Positions 8,864 to 15,599 of a stretch of DNA of 15,599 nt are shown piece by piece. The DNA is from JAICTV01 sp035634055 (GTDB taxonomy: Bacteria; Planctomycetota; Phycisphaerae; Tepidisphaerales; Tepidisphaeraceae): positions 1 through 15,599 of the forward strand of contig DASQDR010000003.1 of the NCBI GenBank assembly GCA_035634055.1, written 5' to 3'. Each line of letters begins with the position of its first letter. Position 1 is the first letter of the stretch. The position numbers and the translations under genes were made by a program. Below the pieces are notes generated by a model. The model was given only the letters and a program-made list of their open reading frames with translations, had not been told where the DNA came from and searched no databases.

Positions 8864-8992
8864 AGGCGACTCGGCCACGCTCCGCCGATCCGTCACCGCG
8901 CGACGCAATTCGTCCCATGCTGCGGGAGCGCTTTCAGGCGCGCGGAGCGGCGCCAGTGGGGCGGGCGGGGCCGGCGGGCGCCGCTACGATCG

Positions 8993-11650
8993 TCACTCTT
9001 CCGCCGGCTTGACCTCCGCCGGTTTCTCCGCCGCCGGCTTGTCGGCGCCCGGGGTCTGTTCGGCGGCCCGCTGGAGCTCGCGCCACTCGCTCAGCACGCT
9101 GATCACGCGCTTCTCGCGCGACAGGCCGGTCTCGTTGCCCGTCTTCTCGTACAGCCCGGCCAGCAGCTCGTGGGCGGCGTCGTCGTACGGGTCGATGTAG
9201 ACCGACTGCTGGGCGAACTTCACCGCGTCGTCCAGCCGGCCCGTGTCGCGGTAGATGCGGGCGATCGCCTTGGCGTAGCGGTTGTCCTTCAGTTCCACCG
9301 CGTGCAGGGCCTGGAGGTGCTTCACCGCGTCGTCGGTCCGCTTCAGCTTCAGGTAGACCGACGCCAGCCGCATGTGCGGGAGCTGGTCCATCGGGCGGAG
9401 CTTGCGGACCTCCTCCCAGATCGGCAGCGCCTTCTCGTGCTGACCGGCCGCCAGCAGCTCCTCGCCGTCCTCCTTCAGCTTATCGACCTTCTTGGTCGTC
9501 TCCTTGTCGTAGCCCCAGGTCTTGATCTGCTCGCGCGTCCAGGCGAAGAATTCGGCCGTGAACTTGTCCTGCGGCACGCCCAGCACGTTGGCGAACACGT
9601 CCTCCTCGCTGCGCCCGTTCTTGAACCCGTCGAGCATGGCCAGGATCTTGTCGTGCCCGTACTTCTGCTCGATGTACGTGCAGATCCAGTACGACTGCGC
9701 GTAGGCCAGCGAGCGGTCGCTGGGGCGCTTGGGGCGGACGAAGCCCCACGTGAGGTTGCGCAGCGAGAAGAGCTTGTCGTTCTGCACCGCGTTGTAGAGC
9801 ATCGGCACCCAGTTCCACGGGATCGGCGATTGCTCCTCGACCACCGCCAGCCCCTCGGTCATCCAGTGGGCGATGCGGTTTTCGGTGGCGGCCAGCGTCA
9901 CCGTGTGAACATATTCGTGCCGCAGAACGTTGGCCCAGTTGAAGGTGCCCATGGTCATCTTCCCCTTGCGCGGGGAAACCAGGGCGATCACGCGGCCGGT
10001 GCTGGCGCCGACGGTGCCGATCCAGGGCGAGCCGGTCGTGCGCACGCTGAAGGCGTCGTGCGTGGGGAAGACCTCGATCAGCGTCTTCACCTCCGGCTCG
10101 GTCCTGAACTTCGCCGTCACGTCCTTGTGGATCGACTCGAGGTACTCGCCGAAATACTCCGGGATCAGCGGGTCGCTCTGCGCGTCGTAGTAGACGATGA
10201 AGTGGTCGGTCTCGCTCTTGGCGAACTTGGCCAGGTCGTCCAGCAGGCGGAGGTAGTTGGTGGTGGCGAGGTTGAACGGGTCAAGGCTGTGGGCGGCGTC
10301 GAGCGTGGCGCGGGCGTCGTCCTCGTCGCCGCTCTGGGTGTAGAGCAGGCCCAGGCCGTTCCGCGGCGCGGTCCACGTCGGGGCGCGCTCGATGGCTATC
10401 TTGTAGTGGTGCGCCGCCCGCGGGTACTGCCGCATCGACGACAACTGCTCGGCCACCTCGTAGTACGCGCTGGCATTGTCCGGGTCGATCGACTCCACGC
10501 GCTTGAGCACGTCGGCCGCCTTCTGGTCCTCCAGTTGAAGCGAATACGCGCCGGCGAGCAGTCCGAGCGCCTCGAGGTTGCGCGGCTGCTTGCCGAGCAC
10601 GCGCTCGATCGGCTCGATGGCATCGAACGGGCGGCGCTGCTGGAGGAGGTTGCGCCCTTCCAGCAGGTCGGCGACGGGCGAGGCGCGGTCCACCTTGCGG
10701 ATGTCGGCGATGACCTGGTCGGCGCCGTCGAAGTTGAACGAGTCCAGCGCGATCGCGCCCAGCAGCCGCAGGGCGGCGAGATCATTCGGGTTCGCCTCGA
10801 TCGCCTGCTCCAACTCCTTCACCGCCTCGGCCCTGTTGTCGTGGGCGAGGTAATACTCCGCCGCCGCGACGCGGGCGGGCTGATGGTTGCGGTCGATGAC
10901 GTCGTACGCCTTGACGAACATGTTCAGCAGCAAGTTGTGGAGCTGCGCATCATCTTTGAACGCGCCGGTCAGGTTTGCCCAACGGTCGATGGCGCGGCCG
11001 ATGATCGTGACGCTGCCGGCGTCGTCGAACACCGCCTCGCCGGTCTGCCCGCGCCACTTCTCCAGAAGCTGCGCGTCCTGGATGAACCAGGCGTAAGTCT
11101 GCTTCGCGGCCTCGGCATCGCCCACCTGCTCGTGCAAGCGGCCAAGCTGGTATCGCCCGGCAAGGGAGTCGGGATGAGCGGCCACGTGCTTCTTCAGCAG
11201 CGGCAGCGCCTCGTCGGTCTTCCCCTGTGAAGCATGGATGCCGCCGAGCAGCACCTGCGCCCGCGGCTCGTCCGCGAGCTTGGGTTGCGTGAGGACCTCC
11301 ATCGCCTGCTGCGTCCGCCCCAGCGCCGACAGCGCCGACGCCTTGAGCAGCCCGGCCTCGACCGGGTCCGCATCCTTCGTGCCCGCCAGCGTCACCAGCG
11401 CCAGCCGGTAGCGCCCGGACTGCACCTGTAGCCTGGCCTTGTCCAGATCGTTGAAGTACTCCGGGTACTTCAGCCGCGGCAGGTCCTCCGGCACCAGCTC
11501 ATCCACCCACCGCTGCGGCACGGACTCGCGAGCAAAATCCACCGCCAGCGCCGGCGTCGCTAATGCCAGAACGAGGAGTAAGCCACCGATGGGGCACCGA
11601 TGAGCACCGATAGAAGAAACAACATCAAGGATTCTCTTATCGGTGTTCAT
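8993..11650 (-). CDS. Secreted TPR-repeat protein with HEXXH (peptidase MA-like) domain
   Basis: A protein of 885 residues from the chosen ATG. The signal peptide ends at about A36 (hydrophobic 21-35, ALA before VDF), so it is exported. TPR-like helix pairs fill about 70-190 and 265-460. A zinc-metallopeptidase domain follows at about 480-715: HEYVH at 578-582 and a third ligand E599 in WMTEGLAVVEE, the gluzincin arrangement of the peptidase-MA-like family. A second TPR set fills about 725-850, and a Lys/Pro/Glu tail ends the protein. Probable role: extracytoplasmic protein processing or assembly on a TPR scaffold; the substrate is unknown. The reading frame stays open upstream to about 11779, but only this start puts the signal peptide at the N-terminus. 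The start codon and residues 13-24 are encoded by the two arms of an inverted repeat (11581-11669). Confidence 0.87.
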   Translation of the reverse strand: MNTDKRILDVVSSIGAHRCPIGGLLLVLALATPALAVDFARESVPQRWVDELVPEDLPRLKYPEYFNDLDKARLQVQSGRYRLALVTLAGTKDADPVEAGLLKASALSALGRTQQAMEVLTQPKLADEPRAQVLLGGIHASQGKTDEALPLLKKHVAAHPDSLAGRYQLGRLHEQVGDAEAAKQTYAWFIQDAQLLEKWRGQTGEAVFDDAGSVTIIGRAIDRWANLTGAFKDDAQLHNLLLNMFVKAYDVIDRNHQPARVAAAEYYLAHDNRAEAVKELEQAIEANPNDLAALRLLGAIALDSFNFDGADQVIADIRKVDRASPVADLLEGRNLLQQRRPFDAIEPIERVLGKQPRNLEALGLLAGAYSLQLEDQKAADVLKRVESIDPDNASAYYEVAEQLSSMRQYPRAAHHYKIAIERAPTWTAPRNGLGLLYTQSGDEDDARATLDAAHSLDPFNLATTNYLRLLDDLAKFAKSETDHFIVYYDAQSDPLIPEYFGEYLESIHKDVTAKFRTEPEVKTLIEVFPTHDAFSVRTTGSPWIGTVGASTGRVIALVSPRKGKMTMGTFNWANVLRHEYVHTVTLAATENRIAHWMTEGLAVVEEQSPIPWNWVPMLYNAVQNDKLFSLRNLTWGFVRPKRPSDRSLAYAQSYWICTYIEQKYGHDKILAMLDGFKNGRSEEDVFANVLGVPQDKFTAEFFAWTREQIKTWGYDKETTKKVDKLKEDGEELLAAGQHEKALPIWEEVRKLRPMDQLPHMRLASVYLKLKRTDDAVKHLQALHAVELKDNRYAKAIARIYRDTGRLDDAVKFAQQSVYIDPYDDAAHELLAGLYEKTGNETGLSREKRVISVLSEWRELQRAAEQTPGADKPAAEKPAEVKPAEE

Positions 11651-11669
11651 CGGTGCCCCATCGGTGGCT
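11581..11669. repeat. Inverted repeat with 32-nt arms spanning the start of the TPR-peptidase gene
   Basis: The arms 11581-11612 and 11638-11669 are complementary at 31 of 32 positions, with a 25-nt loop. Each arm contains three CCGAT words spaced 10-11 bp apart. In the mRNA of the TPR gene the 5' arm holds the AUG (11650) and the codons for the first five residues. The 3' arm encodes residues 13-24 of the signal peptide. The structure could hide the start codon or reflect an inserted palindromic element that was adopted into the gene. Confidence 0.92.
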
Positions 11670-11714
11670 AAACCTTCTTTGGCTCGCGCGCCGCCCGCTC
11701 GGCGCGTCGACGTG

Positions 11715-11728
11715 GGGATTATAATCCC
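11715..11728. promoter_or_regulatory. Palindromic TATAAT, candidate divergent promoter
   Basis: GGGATTATAATCCC is a perfect 14-bp palindrome. It contains a consensus -10 hexamer on both strands (plus 11720-11725, minus 11723-11718), lying between two divergent genes. The plus gene starts 14 nt after the hexamer and the minus gene about 68 nt away. No -35 consensus is visible for either direction. A regulator-binding palindrome is the alternative. Confidence 0.45.
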
Positions 11729-11739
11729 GCCGAACCGCC

Positions 11740-12903
11740 ATGAGCGACCTCGCCCCCTACGTCGGCAACGTTGAAGCATTCCCGGTGCTGGGGGAATGGG
11801 ACTTTTTCAACCACGCCGGCGTCTGCCCGATGCCCCGCGCCGCCACCGATGCGTTGCGGAAGTACGCGGCGGAATCGGAGCGGGGCGGCTACTTGATGAC
11901 CTCTTGGTACGCCGACGTCGAGCGCCTCCGCGTGCTGTGCGCGTCGGCCATCAACGCGCACCGGGACGAGATCGCCTTCGTGAAGAACACCAGCGAGGGG
12001 CTGAGCATCGTCGCCAGCGGGCTCGACTGGCAGTGGGGCGATCGCATCGTCACCACGGCGGTCGAGTACCCGGCCAACATCTATCCGTGGATGGAGGTCG
12101 CCCGCTCGCGCGGGGCCAAGCTGGTGATGGTCCCGGAAGAAGCGGACGCCGACGGCAGGCGGTGGGTGCCGACGGAAAAGATCCTCCGCGAGGCGGCCGA
12201 CCCGCGCACGCGCATGGTCTCGCTCTCGCACGTGGAGTTCGCCAGCGGGCAGCGGCACGACCTGGCGACCATCGGCGCGTTCTGCCGCGAGAATCGAAAG
12301 CTGTTCAACGTGGACGCGATCCAGTCGATCGGCGCGCTGCCGGTGGACGTGCGGGCGATGCACATCGACTACCTGTCCGCCGACGGGCACAAGTGGATGC
12401 TCGGGCCGGAAGGGGCGGGCATCTTCTACTGCCGCCGCGAGCTGCTCGAGCGCACCCGCCCGCTGATGGTGGGGTGGATGAACGTGGTGAACAACGAGTC
12501 GTACGGCGACTACGACTACACCCTGCGGCCCGACGCCGGGCGATTCGAGTGCGGCACCTACAACATCCCCGGCCTGCTCGCGCTGCGGGCGTCGCTGGAG
12601 CTGCTGGTGAACGGGGCGGGCATTGACGCCGTGGCCGGCAGGATCAAGCTGCTCACGGATCGCCTGGAAGCGGAATTGCAGCGCAGGGGCTACGCCGTCC
12701 TCAGCCCGCGCTCCGGTGAGCAATGGAGCGGCATCGTCAGCTTCGCCTCGCCGACGCACGACCACGCGGCGATCGTCCGCGCGCTGCGAAGGGAACACCG
12801 CACCGAGATTGCCCTCCGCGAGGGCCGGCTCCGCGCCGCGCCGCACTTCTACAACACCGAAGCGCAGATCGACCGCCTGGTCGAGCACCTGCCCGCGCAC
12901 TGA
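11740..12903 (+). CDS. Aminotransferase class V family PLP-dependent enzyme
   Basis: A 387-residue fold-type I PLP enzyme related to cysteine desulfurases and isopenicillin N epimerase. Visible landmarks: NTSEGLS (83-89, phosphate binding), HVEFASGQ (164-171), NVDAIQSIG (190-198, with D192 contacting the PLP pyridine nitrogen), SADGHKWMLGPEG (213-225, K218 forming the Schiff base) and FECGTYNIPG near 268-277. The length is normal for the family. I do not see the active-site cysteine loop of NifS/SufS-type desulfurases in the C-terminal domain, so calling it a desulfurase is not justified; the amino-acid substrate is unknown. It is cytoplasmic. No Shine-Dalgarno precedes the ATG, and a palindromic TATAAT lies 14 nt upstream, which suggests a short-leader transcript. 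It converges with ribD (48-bp gap). Confidence 0.9.
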   Translation: MSDLAPYVGNVEAFPVLGEWDFFNHAGVCPMPRAATDALRKYAAESERGGYLMTSWYADVERLRVLCASAINAHRDEIAFVKNTSEGLSIVASGLDWQWGDRIVTTAVEYPANIYPWMEVARSRGAKLVMVPEEADADGRRWVPTEKILREAADPRTRMVSLSHVEFASGQRHDLATIGAFCRENRKLFNVDAIQSIGALPVDVRAMHIDYLSADGHKWMLGPEGAGIFYCRRELLERTRPLMVGWMNVVNNESYGDYDYTLRPDAGRFECGTYNIPGLLALRASLELLVNGAGIDAVAGRIKLLTDRLEAELQRRGYAVLSPRSGEQWSGIVSFASPTHDHAAIVRALRREHRTEIALREGRLRAAPHFYNTEAQIDRLVEHLPAH

Positions 12904-12951
12904 ACGTCACGACACGCCCAAGCCACCTCCATGCGCGTTGAACCAGCGAGG

Positions 12952-14133
12952 CTACGACGTCGCCGGTGCCGTCGCCGACCGCCGTGCGAGGAGGAAATCC
13001 GGCGACGGTTCGGCGGCGAAGAAGACGGGGCTGGCGGGGTTGAGGTACTCGGTGAGGTGGTCGCCGTCGAGGTTTAGCTCGCCCGTCTTGCGGTAGCTCC
13101 CCGGGATGCCGATCCCGGCGGGCGCCGTCGGGTCGTCGACGTGGACGGACGACGAGCGGATGACCCAGACGCGGTCGGCGAGGTCATGTTCGAAGAAGCT
13201 GTGCGCCAGCCGCGGCCCGCACTCGACCAGCACGTGGCTGACCCCGAAGTGCGCCAGCGGCTGGAGGATCTGCTCGAGGTTCAGGCCGTCGTGCCGCCGG
13301 TCGACCAGGAACGGCTGCGCGCCCGCCTGCTGGAGGGCGCGGAGCTTGGGCTGCTCCGCCGGCGCCAGCGCGCGGTCGAACTCCACGATCAGTCGGTGCT
13401 GCTGCGCCGTCCGCACGAGTTTGGATTGCAGCGGGATGCGCAGTTGCGAGTCCAGCACCACGCGCAGCAGCGGCCGGGCGCCCGCGACGTCGCGCGCGGT
13501 CAGCAGCGGGTCGTCGGCCAGAACCGTGTTGATGCCGACCATGACCGCGTCGCACCGCGCGCGCAGCTCGTGCACCAGCCGGCTGGAGAGCGGGTTGCTG
13601 ATCTGGAGCCGCGTCCCGCGCGGCCCGGCCACCTTGCCGTCAGCGCTCTCGGCCCACTTGAGCGTCACGTACGGGCGGTCGTAAACCACCTGCGCCACGA
13701 ACGGCGAGATCAATTGCTTGGCGGAGTCTTCCAGCACGTTCACGTCGACGCGAACGCCGACCGTGCGGAGCAGGTCGAGCCCCTTGCCGTTGACGTCCGG
13801 GTTCGGATCGACGCACCCGACGACCACGCGCGCGACGCGCGCGTCGATCAGCGCGGGCACGCAGGGGGGCGTCTTCTTGTTGGTGTGGCAGCAGGGCTCG
13901 AGCGTGACGTACGCGGTCGCCCCGTCGGGCGATTCGGCGCAGGCCGCCAGCGCCGTCGGCTCGGCGTGCGGCCCGCCGAAGCGGGAGTGAAAGCCCTCGC
14001 CGATGACGCGCAGGTCCTTTACCAGGACGCAGGCGACCAGCGGGTTGGGCTCGACCCGCCCGCGCCCGCCGGTGGCGAGCGCGATCGCCCGCCGCATCAT
14101 CTCCTGGTCGAACTCGGGCGGCGGCAAGGGCAT
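12952..14133 (-). CDS. ribD: Bifunctional riboflavin biosynthesis protein RibD (deaminase/reductase)
   Basis: A 393-residue two-domain enzyme of the riboflavin pathway. The N-terminal cytidine-deaminase-like domain (about 8-145) has the zinc and catalytic residues HAE (56-58) and EPCCHTNKKTPPC (C81, C91), and VEPNPLVACVLV (27-38). It deaminates 2,5-diamino-6-(ribosylamino)-pyrimidinone 5'-phosphate. The C-terminal DHFR-like reductase domain (about 152-350) has PYVTLKWAESADGKVA, ADDPLLTAR (206-214) and VECGPRLAHSFF (303-314), and uses NADPH to reduce the ribose. Two small oddities: one extra residue between the paired zinc cysteines compared with the usual spacing, and VECGP in place of VEGGP. 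The 3' end is extended by about 30 residues. No other rib genes are in the window. A -10-like TAGAAT ends 9 nt before the ATG. It lies 41 bp downstream of lspA, possibly in the same transcript. Confidence 0.95.
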   Translation of the reverse strand: MPLPPPEFDQEMMRRAIALATGGRGRVEPNPLVACVLVKDLRVIGEGFHSRFGGPHAEPTALAACAESPDGATAYVTLEPCCHTNKKTPPCVPALIDARVARVVVGCVDPNPDVNGKGLDLLRTVGVRVDVNVLEDSAKQLISPFVAQVVYDRPYVTLKWAESADGKVAGPRGTRLQISNPLSSRLVHELRARCDAVMVGINTVLADDPLLTARDVAGARPLLRVVLDSQLRIPLQSKLVRTAQQHRLIVEFDRALAPAEQPKLRALQQAGAQPFLVDRRHDGLNLEQILQPLAHFGVSHVLVECGPRLAHSFFEHDLADRVWVIRSSSVHVDDPTAPAGIGIPGSYRKTGELNLDGDHLTEYLNPASPVFFAAEPSPDFLLARRSATAPATS

Positions 14134-14142
14134 CGGAGCGGC

Positions 14143-14148
14143 ATTCTA
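14143..14148 (-). promoter_or_regulatory. Possible -10 element upstream of ribD
   Basis: TAGAAT (5 of 6 bases of the consensus) ends 9 nt before the ribD ATG, in the 41-bp gap after lspA. No -35 box is evident. It suggests ribD may have its own short-leader transcript. Confidence 0.3.
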
Positions 14149-14174
14149 GCACCGGCGGTTCGCGAGCCGCGGCG

Positions 14175-14834
14175 TCAGCTTCGATCGGTGGAGGTCGCCG
14201 ATGCCGGCGCGTCGGGCGGCTCGGCCCCGAGCTTCTGCCCAGCCGCCTCCGCCAGCGCCGTCAGCCGCTTGCGCTGCCGCTCGGAGACGAAGCTGTAGAC
14301 GATCATCAGGAAGACGCCAACGCACAGCAGCGCATCGGCGATGTTGAAGATCCACGGGAAGACTTCCAGCCCCTGCCCGAACGGCGGCTGCCAGCGCTGC
14401 GGCAGCATGCGCATGAACCAGTCGGGCCAGTAGACGTTGGGCAGCCCGTGGATCATGTCGCGGACGTAGCCGTAGCGCAGCCGGTCGTACATGTTCCCGA
14501 TCACGCCCGCCAGCAGCATCCCCAGCACGACCTGGTAGAACCGCGACCGCCCGCTGGTGGCGAACAGCCATGTCAGGAACGCGACCGCCGCCACCGACAC
14601 CACCACGAACAGCGCCTGCTGACCCTGCCCGAGGCCGAAGACCGCGCCGCGGTTCTCGGTGTACTCGAACTGGACCAGCCGCGGGATGAAGCGGACGACC
14701 GGCCCGTGCTTGAGGTGCTCGACCGCGGCCGCCTTGGACCAAAGGTCCGCGCCGATCGCAACCGCGGCCGTGCCCAGGAAGCAGAGCAGGGCGACGGGAG
14801 AGCGGACGGTGTCGGTCCAGGTGGTCGCACTCAT
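14175..14834 (-). CDS. lspA: Lipoprotein signal peptidase (signal peptidase II)
   Basis: A 219-residue integral membrane aspartyl peptidase that cleaves signal peptides from diacylglyceryl-modified prolipoproteins. Four membrane segments are visible near 13-32, 72-91, 98-115 and 161-182. Conserved blocks are ADLWSK (29-34), YTENRGAVFG (58-67), GNMYDRLRYGYVRDMI (113-128, catalytic D126) and FNIADALLCVG (163-173, catalytic D167). About 41 residues separate the two catalytic aspartates, roughly 20 more than in well-known enzymes such as that of Pseudomonas. The insert (about 131-157) is Trp/Pro-rich and would lie on the periplasmic face near the active site. The C-terminal tail (about 185-219) is longer than usual and rich in Ala, Pro and Lys. 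It sits between ribD and the dksA-like gene, 159 bp after the latter. Confidence 0.95.
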   Translation of the reverse strand: MSATTWTDTVRSPVALLCFLGTAAVAIGADLWSKAAAVEHLKHGPVVRFIPRLVQFEYTENRGAVFGLGQGQQALFVVVSVAAVAFLTWLFATSGRSRFYQVVLGMLLAGVIGNMYDRLRYGYVRDMIHGLPNVYWPDWFMRMLPQRWQPPFGQGLEVFPWIFNIADALLCVGVFLMIVYSFVSERQRKRLTALAEAAGQKLGAEPPDAPASATSTDRS

Positions 14835-14885
14835 GGAAGTATCGCGGGCGTCAGGGAGATGGAACGGCGGCTGGTAAGCGTCGTG

Positions 14886-14979
14886 GGGAAGGGAGTAGGG
14901 GAGTAAGGGATTGAGGGACGTGGAGACCGGCCTTGCCGTTCCTCACTCAGTCCCTTTGTCCCCTTGTCCCTCAGTCCCT
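14886..14979. repeat. GGGA-word cluster with inverted partner between the dksA-like gene and lspA
   Basis: The stretch 14898-14915, GGGGAGTAAGGGATTGAG, matches the reverse complement of 14946-14963 at 15 of 18 positions. Further AGGGA words at about 8-bp spacing surround both arms (14886-14919 and 14946-14979). About 30 unrelated bases lie between them. It fills most of the 159-bp intergenic gap. A transcript could fold into a long hairpin here, which may act as a terminator or an mRNA-processing site. Confidence 0.7.
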
Positions 14980-14993
14980 CGCGCGAACGACAT

Positions 14994-15599
14994 CTACCGC
15001 AGAAACCCCTTCTCGCGCTGGCGTGCGTACTCGATGGAGAAGCGGGCCCACGGCTGGGCCTCGAGGCGCACCTTGGTGATCGGCTTGCCGGTGCCTTCGC
15101 AGATCCCGTAGGTGCCGTCCTGGATCTTCGCCAGCGCGTTGTTGATCTCGCGGAGCAGGACGCGCTCCTTCTCGACGAGGTTGAGCGTGAACTCCTGCTC
15201 GTAATTATCCGTGCCCATGTCGGCCATGTGCAGCGGCAGGTTGGACAGGTTGGACCCGCCGCCCGTGCGAAGCGCCTCGCGCTCCATCTGGCTCATGTCG
15301 CCGACGAGCTCGCGCCGCTTCTGGAGCAGCAGGTCGCGGAAGTGCTCCAGCTCCTTCGACGTGATGCCCGCCTGATTCTTGCGCGGCTTGCCGTTGGTGG
15401 GGACCGGCGTGACCGGAAGCGGCGGGGCGCTAATCGGTTCCTCTCGCCCGCGCGAAGGATCGCGTGCCACCGCGCGGTCGCGCGATGGCGTGGTGGCGGC
15501 GGGACGCGCGGGTCGCGGCGCCGGCACGTTGGGAACCGGCTTAGCGGCGGGACGCGCCGCCGCCGCCGCCGCCGGCTTGTTGCCAACAGGCGCCCGGGC
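14994..15599 (-). CDS. TraR/DksA family protein with degenerate zinc finger (5' end outside window)
   Basis: The frame is open from the TAG at 14994 to the right edge, giving 201 residues with the start not seen; a GTG at 15527 is possible but the frame continues upstream of it. The first 70 or so residues are Ala/Pro/Lys/Arg-rich and probably disordered. A coiled-coil hairpin follows, with its tip motif HMADMGTDNYEQEF near 15196-15228. The C-terminal block GTYGICEGTGKPITKVRLEA corresponds to the DksA zinc finger, but only one of the four cysteines remains. DksA-type proteins bind RNA polymerase through the secondary channel and tune initiation, often with ppGpp. The tip acidic residues are kept, so polymerase binding is plausible. 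The zinc-free version resembles what I recall from planctomycetes. It is upstream of lspA on the same strand. Confidence 0.87.
   Translation of the reverse strand, partial: ARAPVGNKPAAAAAARPAAKPVPNVPAPRPARPAATTPSRDRAVARDPSRGREEPISAPPLPVTPVPTNGKPRKNQAGITSKELEHFRDLLLQKRRELVGDMSQMEREALRTGGGSNLSNLPLHMADMGTDNYEQEFTLNLVEKERVLLREINNALAKIQDGTYGICEGTGKPITKVRLEAQPWARFSIEYARQREKGFLR

Noticed and set aside
8843..11230. 795-residue open frame on the plus strand
   Set aside because: It is antisense to the TPR-peptidase gene, which has a signal peptide, TPRs and HEXXH. The plus-strand product is Arg/Val/Leu-rich without motifs.
11651..11779. N-terminal extension of the TPR-peptidase frame
   Set aside because: It would overlap the start of the divergent PLP enzyme and place the signal peptide 43 residues inside the protein. 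The ATG at 11650 fits export better.

Overview
The window is a GC-rich bacterial chromosome segment, about two thirds G+C by eye, that is almost entirely protein coding. The gene set suggests a planctomycete, perhaps a Phycisphaerae-like lineage: a TraR/DksA protein with a degenerate zinc site and an Ala/Pro-rich N-terminus lying next to lspA, very large secreted TPR and membrane proteins, and intergenic clusters of short repeated words. The lineage is inferred from gene content and style only. No rRNA, tRNA, CRISPR array, phage gene or transposase is visible.

Layout. Positions 1-335 (minus) hold the N-terminus of a glutamate dehydrogenase that runs off the left edge. Positions 336-575 are a non-coding, repeat-rich gap with a (GCC)9 microsatellite. 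Positions 576-6924 (minus) are a three-gene export-type ABC operon, read from right to left: a secreted/membrane auxiliary protein with a polyglutamine tail (4075-6924), an ATPase overlapping it by 13 nt (3152-4087), and a permease built from two repeated halves (576-2666). Between ATPase and permease sits a 458-bp cassette (2689-3146) encoding an S23/Avd-like four-helix-bundle protein between near-perfect inverted repeats. A MazG-like pyrophosphohydrolase gene (6978-7364, minus) precedes the operon and is divergent from an orphan substrate-binding lipoprotein gene (7450-8523, plus).

Positions 8524-8992 hold a doubtful 77-residue ORF and two small hairpins. A large secreted TPR protein with a HEXXH peptidase domain follows (8993-11650, minus). 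Its start codon and signal-peptide N-region lie inside a 32-bp inverted repeat. It is divergent from a class V PLP-dependent enzyme (11740-12903, plus), with a palindromic TATAAT in the gap. The right end carries ribD (12952-14133), lspA (14175-14834) and the 3' part of a DksA/TraR-family gene (14994 to the edge), all minus. A fourth repeat cluster lies between the last two.

Working together. The ABC genes probably form one membrane complex of unknown substrate. RibD (riboflavin synthesis), LspA (lipoprotein maturation, which would also process the lipoprotein at 7450) and the DksA-like regulator are housekeeping functions. The most interesting material is the repeat-derived DNA: a mobile-looking four-helix-bundle cassette inserted in an operon, and several palindromic word clusters, one of which has become part of a coding sequence.
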